A DNA stretch of 64,000 bases, from NCBI RefSeq assembly GCF_902806685.2, contig NC_048546.1, positions 8,140,534-8,204,533 on the forward strand, read 5' to 3'. The notes beneath the pieces are model-generated. The model was not told where the DNA came from. It did no database searches and saw only the letters and a program-made list of their open reading frames with translations. Numbering within the stretch: position 1 is the first letter of the stretch; every line of letters starts with the position of its first letter. Of this stretch, positions 22,794 through 32,800 are shown one piece after another. Position numbers and translations under genes: made by a program. Origin of the DNA: Maniola hyperantus (taxonomy: Eukaryota; Arthropoda; Insecta; Lepidoptera; Nymphalidae).

Positions 22794-22905
22794 TACAAAA
22801 AAAGAGCAACTATTGAGTTTCTTGCCGGCTCTTCTCAATAGAATCTGCTTTCCGAACCGGTGGTAGAGTCGCTTATTATTTATTCTAAATAAAGTTTTTA
22901 TATTT
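22794..22905 (+). repeat. LINE 3'-tail fragment
   Basis: GAGTTTCTTGCCGGCTCTTC then GGTGGTAGAGTCGCTTATT and AATAAAG, the tail of a common lepidopteran LINE (CR1-like, by memory). Diverged inverted versions are at about 4740-4810, 51825-51940 and 59120-59285. Confidence 0.5.
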
Positions 22906-23121
22906 TGATAAATTTGTTTGATTTTTCTTTTGAAAAACTAAATTCCTAAATAATTATTAGTAGGATTACCGATAAATACTGAAAATCGGTAATTAATAGC
23001 AAAACCGTTAAAATCTGTAAAAAGGACATCACTAAAAAGTTACGGTTTTCCTGCTGTCACGCCATCCCTAATTTACGACAATCCGGGCATATAATTGCTA
23101 TATATTATATAAAGTTAGAAA

Positions 23122-23141
23122 GAGATGGTCCTGTGGATTCT
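23122..23141. repeat. Right subterminal inverted repeat of the P-type element
   Basis: GAGATGGTCCTGTGGATTCT, inverted partner of 17738-17757. Confidence 0.65.
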
Positions 23142-23279
23142 CATAGTAAAAACCAATAAAATGTGAGACAGACAATCACTACTACAATGACAATTTGTTA
23201 TATAAATTCCTTGCCTCCCACTTCCCCTTACTACTGAAACAAACATCGTCTATGGAGTTAGCGGTCTGTATCCTATAAG

Positions 23280-24638
23280 TTATTGGTCTGTGATAGTAGG
23301 TCCTTTACCGGAAAGAAGTGCTTCCGCCGTAGGCTGTTGAGTTTCAATTGATGCTTCAGTAACTTTTAATAAATCCTGTGGAAGTAATAATTTGTTTACC
23401 AAGTTAGAGTTAGCAAATAGTTGCTTCAAACAAAACTTTTCAGGCAAATAAACACGTCTCACCGGCAAAGGAGGGATACATGTTTCTACTTCCATTGAAT
23501 TAATAGGTGTAGACCGCATTGCTCCACTTATTATTCTCAAACCTATATTTTGAATGACATCCAATTTTTTCAACAACGATGGATTAGTTTGCATATACGC
23601 AAGACAACTATAATCAAAATGACTTCTAACCATACTATTGTAGGCAACAAAGTCAAAACTTTGGGATCTGAACCCCAAAATGTACCAGCTAAACATCTAA
23701 TAAGATTAATGCTTTTTAATGCATTTTTACAAATGTAGTTAATGTGAGCATCGAATTTTAGTTTTGTATCAAAAATAACTCCTAAAAACTTCTTATTTCT
23801 TACAATTGGAACATCTAAGTTATTATATTTAATGTTTATATCTACTGGTCCACCAAATACCATGCATGAACTTTTAGAGGTATTAATACTTAATTTTAAA
23901 GTGTTTTGGTAATAATTTTGCACCTGAGTCAATGCTGAATTAACATTATTTACAGCTATTTCTACATTTTTATTTACACTATATAATAACAAGTCATCTG
24001 CAAATTGTAAAATTTTAACATCCTTTGTTGTTACATATTTCTCAATTTGAGAGGTATACCTATAAATTGTATAAAATTGGAGATAATGATGCACCTTGCA
24101 TAAGGCCTTTACTTGTTGAGTTAGGTCCATGAAGTATATTATTATACTTAACATAAAACTTTCTGTTATTTAAAAAATTTGATAGCCATTTTAACATTTT
24201 TCCAGGAATGCCAATTTCATGAATAGAAGTAATAATCTGGTTTAAATCAACATTATCATAAGCACCTTCTATATCCAAAAATACACATACTGCAGCATCT
24301 TTTGATAACTTACAGTTTCTTAAATCCGATACAAATGATGTCAAACTCTCATTAGCACTTCTTCCTTTTCGGAAACCGTATTGGAATGTTGGTAATAATT
24401 TATTTTTTTCTGTAAAATAATCTAATCTCAGTTTCAGCATTTGTTCAAATAATTTTCCTATGCATGATGTTAGTGATATTGGTCTGTATGAATTACAATC
24501 AGATGAAGATTTATCAGGTTTTAAAATCGGTACTATACATTGGATCTTCCAACTCTGTGGAACACATTGATTATCCCATAGCCTATTAAATATATCAAGT
24601 AAAGCTAATTGACCTAATTTATGCAATTTTTTAATCAT
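23280..24638 (-). pseudogene. LINE ORF2 reverse transcriptase domain
   Basis: Order of RT motifs on the minus strand: WKIQCIVPILKPDKSS, NSYRPISLTSCIGKLFE, YGFRKGRSANESL, VFLDIEGAYDNVD (first catalytic aspartate), GLMQGASLSPILYN, then in another frame ILQFADDLLLYS (catalytic FADD) and NKKFLGVIFDTKL. A frameshift near 24060-24150 and another near 23690 break it. The C-terminal end (LLSGKGPT) stops at the P-element junction and is continued by the frame beginning MSMIMTYMHS at 17661. Confidence 0.88.
23293..23300. repeat. Right 8-bp target duplication of the P-type element
   Basis: ATAGTAGG, identical to 17680-17687. Confidence 0.88.
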
Positions 24639-24691
24639 TATATATGGAATGTTATCTAAGCCGGGTGTAGAGTTTTTTCTTGATTTAAGTG

Positions 24692-26148
24692 CTATATTAA
24701 TAATTCTGCAAAAGTGAAAGGCTTTAAAAGTAACATATGCTTGTCAGAATCATTATTAAATTCGAAAACAGAGGTATTTAACGTTGTGTTATTGTTATCA
24801 TGTTTAAATTTTGAAATAAAATCGGGAATCCATACATTATTTTTATGCTGTGATGGGTTTTTAATACGTTTAAACATTTTCATATAATTCCATACTCGAG
24901 TAATAGGAGTATATATATTGAATGTTGAACATAACTTGTACCAACTATTTTTCTTAGCATCCTTATTTATTAATTTTTTTTGTGCATCCAATTGTTTATA
25001 ATTAATGTAATTTTCGATCAACCCATTTCTTTTATATAACTGTAAAGCTTCTCTCGAATTTTTAACAGCAACTTCACAGTTTTCATCCCACCAAGGAGCA
25101 GGAGTTTTAAAAAGTCTAGGACCTTCAATTTTTACATAAGGAACGAATTCTTTTCTAAGAGTATTTAAAACTTCACAGAACTTATCATACGACTGTGAAG
25201 GATCTTTTTCATCAAAAGTTATACCTTTAAAGTACTCCTCTGATTTTGCATAATATTTGGTCCAATCTGCTTTATGAAATAGAAATTTCTCTACTTTGTC
25301 ATTGACAGAATATTTAGATGGAACTAGGCTTAATTTTGTAAATGTTGGATAGTGGTAACTACCCAAAGGATCGTCACCTACTGACCATTCACATAGAGGT
25401 GCTAGTACGGGACTCACTCCTGTCACATCAATAGCAGAGCTATTTGCATTAGGTCTTTGTACTGTAGTAGATACACCTGTGTTTAACAGGCATAGGTCAT
25501 GTTCATCAAAAATTTCAAACAATGTTTTGCCTCTTGAATTTGTACAATTGCACCCAAAAGCAATATGATGCGCGTTAAAATCTCCTGAGACTATACAAGG
25601 TTTTGGTAAGCTAGCAATAATATTTTTAAGTTTATTAATTCTACAATAATTGTTATTTTTATTTTTAGGTGGACAATTGGGGCCGATTCTCTAGTCTAGT
25701 GCCAAGTGCTATGCTAAATCTAGTGCCATCGTTTTCCGCAAGCAAAATTATGAAAGGGATAGCAATAGATTTAGGCGTGACATTTTAGTTTAGTTTATAG
25801 ATTGTGTACAATGGAATTGGCCACAATTAAACACATAGAATCGACACGGAACCAATATTAGTTTCTAGAGAAATTGCTATGGACTGGACATCTTGATAAA
25901 ATTGTGTTGGCAATATTTTATATTTTAATGTATTTTTTAATAAAATGCCTACTCCACCATGTTCATTATTTGCATTTTTTCCTACAAAATTATATCCTGA
26001 AATCTAATAGGATTACTTGTATTTTTTGCCAGGTCTCATTTAATAGCAAAATATCAATATTATGTTGTTCCAAAAATGTTTTAACCAAGGGTTTCTTATT
26101 GTTAATACTTTGGATATTATGCTGCACAATAGTTAGGTGAGAATCCAT
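24692..26148 (-). pseudogene. LINE ORF2 N-terminal APE-type endonuclease
   Basis: The start at 26148 gives MDSHLTIVQHNIQSINNKKP and IDILLLNETWQ, the first conserved strands and catalytic Glu of LINE endonucleases. After a frameshift come GYNFVGKN and NEHGGVGILLK. After the MITE insertion at 25679-25824 come PCIVSGDFNAHH (catalytic Asp/Asn) and DPLGSYHYPT. That last motif is normally SDH, so the aspartate is changed. The region to 24692 links to the RT. ORF1 ends 173 bp upstream. Confidence 0.85.
25679..25824. mobile_element. Short MITE (GGGGCCGATTCTCTAGT ends), copy 2, inside the LINE endonuclease
   Basis: Same family as 19933-20093 and flanked by AATT on both sides. It separates SLETNIGSVSILC from CPPKNKNNNY in the endonuclease reading. 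Confidence 0.75.
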
Positions 26149-27087
26149 TATATTTTACTTAAATGTTCTAAAAATGTTTCTTTGATTTGATTAGTAGTCT
26201 TAATATTATTAGAGTTCCCTATTGTAACCAAAGTGTTTACTATGGCTCCTAAAAGCTTAGAGTTATTTACAATATCATTGTGTGAAATTTCTGTCTTTGT
26301 CTGTGTAGTTTGCTTAGGCTGTTAGTATGTAGTTTGGTTTTTTTGATATATCTGAGGGCTTTGAGGCTTTGGGAGTGGAGGGAAACTCGCACTACTTATT
26401 TGAACTACTTTTGAGTAGGTTTCTTTTTTGTTCCTCTCCATTCTCGCTGCCTTAACAGGATACGTTTTTGATATTGCAAGATGCGCACCTCCACAATTGC
26501 TGCACTTCAATGTATCCGTCGTGCAGTCCTTGTAATGGTGCTCACCAGCGCACCGTGAGCATATTTGCTGATTTTTACAAATTTTCCCATAATGGTTAAA
26601 TTTCATACATTTAAAACATTGCATCAAAGGAGGAACATAAGTGAAAACTTTGTATCTCCAGTTGTCGAAATAAATATACTGCGGTAGACTAGTACCGCTG
26701 AAAATTACACTGATAGTGGACAGAGGAATTAGCTCCTCTCCCACTTTTTTCAAAAATCTCTTTACACCTATTACTTCACTTTCCGAGGAGAGTTTATTGA
26801 ATAGTTCCTGATTGCTAGATTTTTTTGGAATAAACCTAACCACCACCACCCTTTCCACAGAGGACGCCGGGATGAACGCTCGAAGTTTATAAACTGAAAG
26901 GCACTCGTGCTTCAAAAAGTCATTAGCCGCTGTCGCTTGTTTGAAGACAAGCATAATTTTAGTAGCGTTTATGCGCTCCTTTCACTTACACCTTTTACTT
27001 GTTTAAAATATTTGGATACCACCAGGGGATTTTTGTTTCCTAGTTTGATATCTTCTGTGCTTTCTACGTATACAGGGAATTCTGAAT

Positions 27088-28586
27088 AGGCTAGTTGACA
27101 CTTTTTTTAAGTAGGCCTTAAATGGTTAATATTTGTCCTATTAGATCAAAAAAATTAACACTATATTTTTTTGCGCCCTAAAAACCGTAAAACTTTAATT
27201 TAAAAATATATTTTTCTTAGACCTCCTTTTATTGCACCTCCTTCTACACGAGCAGCCTGTGGATCGATTACACGCAAAAGCAGTACAATGCCCTGCGTGT
27301 ACAATATAATAATGCATTCAGGATGCTGATGGGGCTGCCCCGATTCTGCAGCGCGTCAGGGATGTTCGCCGAGGCGCATGTAGACTGTTTTTATACTACT
27401 ATGCGAAAGCGGTGCACATCCCTGTTGCGTAGAGTCCGGTCCAGCCCCAACGGCCTCCTGAAGGTATTTTCTGACAGGATCGACTGCCAGTACTTGAATC
27501 ACTGTTGTATGATTCACGTGCTGGCAAATCGATCCTGTCCTAATTTAAATAGTTATGGATTTTTTACTAACAAATAGGTTTAAGTTTCGTGTAATTACTA
27601 ACACTAATATTAATAATTACTAACAATTAGGTTTAAGTTTCGTGTAATTACTAACACCAATATGATCCTTGTTGGTCGAAATAAAAACATTTTATTTTAT
27701 TTATTTTATTTTATTTTAGACAGGTGAAAACACTGTCGGCCATGTTTAGCCGATAGATTATCTGTGCTCTGACGTCATGCATTTGTAAACAACAGCATAA
27801 CCTACCAAAGTTTAATAAACATGACTTCTATACTAGTTTACATGAAAAATATAGTAATTATCGTTATTGTATCATCCGAGAATGTAAAAACGCATCGATA
27901 AAGACCACAGGAAAGTTGTGGATTAGAGTGCCCAGTGAAATAAATATACGTAACACGCGAAGACTTGCTTAAAGGGATCCTATATCACTAACGACTGCAA
28001 CCCAAATTTATTTTTGCAAAAATCACTTTGTTGTAAGTCTTACTTAATAACTTATTCAATTTATAAAGAGAAAACGATATTTTTTTACGTTTACTATGAG
28101 TTTTTAGAAATATATAAAAACTAGCTTATGCTCGTGACTTCGCCCGCGTGGTATTCATAAATTCCAAACCCCCATTTAACCCACTCAGGGGTGGAATTTC
28201 AAAAAATCCTTTCCTAGTGGATACCTTCTCTTTACCTACAAAGAACACACCCACCAAATTTCATGTATCTAGAACCAGCTGTTTAGATGTTTAGGCTGTG
28301 CATTGATATTTAAGTTAGTCAGGAGGACTTGAAATTTTATATATATGGATACTACGTTAGTCAATAGGGATGACATTTGTTTGTTTACATATTTAATGAC
28401 GTCACATCATGGCTGACAGCGTTTTCTGAGTTTCAAATAAAAATAAAAACTGTATTTTTTAAAATTGGATTTATATATCCATCCTGCGTTTTTAATAATT
28501 GTTATTGATATATTTCGTTGTCTTAAGCAAAATACTATAATAAATAATCATTTATTGGTCGAAATTAGATATGAGTCAAGTAGCCT
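27088..28586. mobile_element. AT-duplicating DNA element A, with a nested LINE fragment
   Basis: Ends AGGCTAGTTGAC and GTCAAGTAGCCT are inverted, flanked by AT on each side (27086-27087, 28587-28588). The duplicate host copy at 29091-29110 shows the empty site GAATTGG, fixing the duplication at AT. Two-base AT duplications are known for the ISL2EU superfamily; that assignment is inferred. The interior includes a TGACGTCA palindrome and a Helitron-like segment (28122-28360). No transposase is present. Confidence 0.88.
27223..27715 (+). mobile_element. 5'-truncated LINE fragment ending in (TTTTA)n
   Basis: Encodes on the plus strand LRVQYNNAFRMLMGLPRF and AEAHVDCFYTTMRKRCTSLL, a familiar LINE ORF2 C terminus with frameshifts. 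It ends in a TTTTA-rich tail. TTAGAC occurs on both sides (27217-27222 and 27716-27721) as a likely target duplication within element A. Confidence 0.75.
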
Positions 28587-28588
28587 AT

Positions 28589-29578
28589 TGGTACTAGTAT
28601 CGCCGTACGCCCGGCGATACCCTGGTTTTATAAATGGTTTGTATTTTGCACCATCACTTTCAGAGGGTTTCTCCTTTTGCATTTTCTTCCTCTTTTTGCC
28701 CGCTGCTGGCTCTAAATCACCGCCGTCACTATCTGACGGCATTGTACCACAGTTTAACGAAAACTATTTACAAAATGTACTAATTACACCCAAAAACTAT
28801 ATTTTTTTAACAATTTTCAATTAAAAAGCGCGCTTCGCGTTTCCCGCCAAAAACGCAAGTCCAAAGAGTATATAATCACCACGGTCCACAGAGTACATAA
28901 TCACTACCTACGTTTTCGGTTTTACCATCTGTGGTTTTACCCACAGAAGCACTGCACGGCTGAAGCCTCAGCTCAGAACAAAGACTTCACCCTATTAATC
29001 TGTGAAAGACTTCTTGTGCAATGTGCAGACATGTGACAGGACAATATTCAAGAATCAATCTTATATTCTGTGCTTTCTACGTATACAGGGAATTCTGAAT
29101 TGGTACTAGTATTGCCGTACGCCCGGCGATACCCTGGTTTTATAAATGGTTTGTATTTTGCACTATCACTTTCAGAGGGTTTCTCCTTTTGCATTTTCTT
29201 CCTCTTTTTGCCCGCTGCTGGCTCTAAATCACCGCCGTCACTATCTGACGGCATTGTACCACAGTTTAACGAAAACTATTTACAAAATGTACTATTTACA
29301 CCCAAAAACTATATTTTTTTAACAATTTTCAATTAAAAAGCGCGCTTCGCGTTTCCCGCCAAAAACGCAAGTCCAAAGAGTATATAATCACCACGGTCCA
29401 CAGAGTACATAATCACTACCTACGTTTTCGGTTTTACCATTGGTTTTACCCACAGAAGCACGCTGCACGGCTGAAGCCTCAGCTCAGAACAAAGACTTCA
29501 CCCTATTAATCTGTGAAAGACTTCTTGTGCAATGTGCAGACATGTGACAGGACAATATTCAACAATATTCAAGAATCA
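28589..29578 (-). repeat. Tandem duplication (about 512 bp) of the LINE 5' UTR plus ORF1 start
   Basis: Two head-to-tail copies: one is 29063-29578, the other 28589-29060 continuing at 27085 beyond element A. Each has the GC-rich TTTCCCGCC tract, the ORF1 start codon and its first 60 or so codons. Copies differ at only a few bases (for example SESDG versus SESDS). Confidence 0.8.
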
Positions 29579-29813
29579 ATCAATTTGTTTATACATGTAA
29601 TAATTAAAAAAAAAAAAAAAGATAAGCTTTATTGTAATAATATTTTCAAGAATCAATTGTAATATCATATTGACAAATAAGATAAGAAATTAGAAAAATA
29701 AGAAAGAAGAATATTTTGGGTAAATATTAATAAGGCAAGAGTTTGAATTACACTTTAAAGTTTAAATAACATGTACCAATCTATTCTAAGATAAAAGCAA
29801 GTTCCATCCAAAT

Positions 29814-32800
29814 ATGATGTCAATAAATTTACGCAAAATCATTAAATTATCGCTGTTTAGTGGCGTGACCATTGGAAGCGGTTTTGTGGCTCTGAAATAT
29901 CATGATGCTGATTCCTTGGCGATAGTGAGACTCAGCAGGACTGCGTACACTGCTGTGGACATTGGAAGAACTTACCAGTCTATGTTGTACAGCAGGGAAT
30001 GGGATAAAAGCTCCAAAGAGTATATGCAACTCAAAAGTGAAGCTCACCAAATTGGGGCAGAGAAATTGCTTAAATTATGCAGGGCCAACAAAGGTGTGTA
30101 TATTAAAGTTGGACAGCATGTTGGCGCACTGGACTACTTGCTACCCAATGAGTATGTGCAGACAATGCGTATTTTACATAAAGATGCTCCTAAGAATACT
30201 GTTGAAGAATTGTACACTGTTATAAGGGAAGATCTGAAACGTGATGTGAGTAATTTGAAAGCATTCCTACTATGATTTTTGTTGTTATATTACATTTATT
30301 TTGATTAAAAAAAATGTCTCGAACTACATTTAGCATTGATTGTGCTGTAAAAATATACTACATACCTAACATATAATATGAAATAGTGTAAACTGTAAAC
30401 TCTCTAGCAAGGATATTACATAATCTCATACCAGTATAATCCTTGTTTTTCCCACATAGAGTTCCTTTTTTACCAATTTTATTTTGGTACAGAACCCTAA
30501 AAAACATTGCTTGAGATTGTTCACATAGTGGAGTCTTTCTTTTCAGTGTAGGATCACCTTGCCACCTTATACTGTGAGACCCAAAGAAAATGCTATTTAT
30601 TTATAGTCAAAATAGTTTACAATAACATTGGTCATAATGACCTGAATATGGATTACAATGCAATATTATGGTAACCTTGACCTGTGGGGGGTGATTTTAA
30701 TTTTTAATAGGATCTTGGACTGTTTTATAAAAAGTATCTCAGCCTATTGTTTACATAACTAGAATGCTGCTAAAAATATTTTCCTGTAGAAATTACTCTA
30801 CTTTTATGTAAAAAAATTGAAAAATATTTGTCGGTCATTGCCTTGTGACGTCATTTTTATTTTTATTCTTAATAGTTTTTGATTAATCATGCAAAATGTC
30901 TAAAAAATCCGTACGATATATAAATGTCGTAAAGGCGATACATATTTATATCGTAAATACGATATAAAGGCGACTCACTAACTGACTGATTGATCTATCC
31001 ACGAACAGCTCAAACTTCTGGTCAACGACACGGCAACAACAAGACAGTGACACGACAACGACAAGACAACGATAAGGCAGCGACAAGACAACGACACAGC
31101 AAAGACAAGACAACGACAAGACAACGACAAGACCATGACAAGACCACGACACGGCAATGAGACGACAACGACAAAATGACTAACCATAATAGGTAGAATT
31201 GAAATTTACACAGAATGTGAAAAGTACATATATATCTAAATCAAATTATAAAAATTTAAAATGGCCACCATGAAAATTTTATACTATTGGTATGGAACCT
31301 GATTGGTGTGCGAGTCCTAATCGCACTTGACCGATTTTATTACTACAGTCCAAGACTTATTACAGCTACTGAAAATTTAATTTTTCTCCAGCCTGAAGAA
31401 CTGTTTGAAGAATTTGACCCTGAACCATTAGGAACAGCCTCTCTCGCACAAGTCCACAGAGCGAAGTTAAAGGATGGCTCTGAAGTAGCTGTCAAAGTAC
31501 AGCACCATTTTGTGAGAAAGAATACCAAGTTAGACTTGAAATGGATGGAATTCATCATAAATACAATGTCAAGGGTGTTCCCAGACTTCCAAATGCAATG
31601 GCTGATTGAGGAAACGAAAAAAAATATTGCAAAGGAATTGGATTTCCTGCAAGAGGGCAAAAATGCTGAGATGGTTTCCGAGTTGTTCAAAAATTACACA
31701 TGGCTCATAGTGCCCAAGATCTATTGGGATTACAGCACAGAAAGGGTTCTAGTGATGGAGTATGTGAATGGAGGGCAGGTCAATGATGTCAACTATATAG
31801 ATGTAAGTTTTTGGATCACTTAATTTAACCTAACCATGGCACAGATTCCGTTGTCGGCTTTATTATTGTCTTGTATATCAGGAGCTTGTAATTGTCTAGG
31901 GAAAGTCTGGAGTTCCTTGAGAGCATCCAAGGAATTTCTCTAAATTAGATTTAGAGTATCTGCATCCTTTTCTTTTTAACAATGCTAAAAAGGGACAGAA
32001 CATGAATTTCACATTTAAAGACTCTAAATTTTAGTGCACGCTACAAATTTAAACAGTAGGTTCGCGACTGTGCGCTAAAATCACGGGTTTTACCATCTAA
32101 AAATTAAATTTAAAACTGTCAAACTGCGTCTGTCCTTTTCATGTTACATTACTAAGATGAGGATGCGAAATACTCTAAAATTAGGTTGTGCTCAGAATCA
32201 GTACCAATGGTACTGATTCTGAGGGTACGGGCGATGGGTTGATGACACGGAACAGAAAGAACAGTGGAAGTGCAATTCACCAAAATGACTATAGGAACCG
32301 CTGTCGCCAAACTCATACAAATATACCGATAGTCATATATTGCACTACAAAGAAACAAATGATTTGATTTGTCGTTTAAGTTTAGTCAAAACTAGCCTAC
32401 GTCACAGATTTGGAAATAAACCCTGACGTTCTAGAAATAAGATTTATTTTGCTTAAGCGGAAGAACGTATTTACGAGCTATAGTCACACTCACGTCACAC
32501 TAGATTCAATTGTCCAATTAATTCCGCTACTTGACCATAGATGGCGGTATTCTAAGTAGTAGCAATTATAAACTTAATTACTTTAAACATATGGTTGACA
32601 TTTGCGTGATCGGTCGATTTTTTTCCTACTCAGTTAAGGCTGCACCACGTAGCTCAATGAATTACCTATCGATATCGATAGATACTCGTTATTTTGTTCA
32701 TTCGCAAAAATAAAATTAAAAAAGGTAATTATAAAATTGAATAAAAGTGCTGGTATGTATGCATGCCTTTTACAAGTATGCACAATAAATACTGCAACGT

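Larger units (their letters stand above)
17688..23292 (+). mobile_element. P-type transposon with THAP-domain transposase, inserted in the LINE
   Basis: A 5605-bp insert flanked by ATAGTAGG on both sides, the duplication length made by P elements. Ends start CAGGCCCTGT (left) and CACAGACC (right, inverted), only weakly alike. A stronger subterminal inverted pair, AATCCACAGGAC(T/C)ATCTC, sits at 17738-17757 and 23122-23141, comparable to the internal repeats of Drosophila P. It carries a THAP-transposase gene (18151-21387). Its intron and 3' part hold later insertions (19590-19805, 19933-20093, 21430-21650, 22794-22905). Confidence 0.88.
26322..28742 (-). pseudogene. LINE ORF1 (gag-like), interrupted
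   Basis: Starts MPSDSDGGDLEPAAGKKRKK at 28742 and reads to TSTN, where an AT-duplicating element (27088-28586) is inserted. It resumes SEFPVYVESTEDIKLGNKN at 27085 and, after a 1-base frameshift near 26975, continues to the stop at 26322. The C-terminal half has gag zinc knuckles: CFKCMKFNHYGKIC, CSRCAGEHHYKDC and CSNCGGAHLA. It would be an RNA-binding nucleoprotein packaging LINE RNA. A second copy of the first 60 codons is at 29063-29254. Confidence 0.85.
16246..29578 (-). mobile_element. Full-length but broken I/R1-group-like LINE with three nested insertions
   Basis: Non-LTR retrotransposon running right to left. Order: duplicated 5' region (28589-29578), gag-like ORF1, endonuclease, reverse transcriptase, RNase H, C-terminal zinc motif, tandem poly(A) tails. 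It is interrupted by a P-type element (17688-23292), a MITE (25679-25824) and an AT-duplicating element (27088-28586). Removing these and one 5' duplicate leaves about 5.4 kb, a normal LINE length. RNase H plus an APE-type endonuclease points to the I/R1/LOA group; the exact clade needs a tree. Several frameshifts show it is dead. Confidence 0.88.

Noticed and set aside
30946..31187. Minus-strand frames rich in Ser/Leu/Cys/Val
   Set aside because: Translation of the GACAAGACAAC minisatellite.
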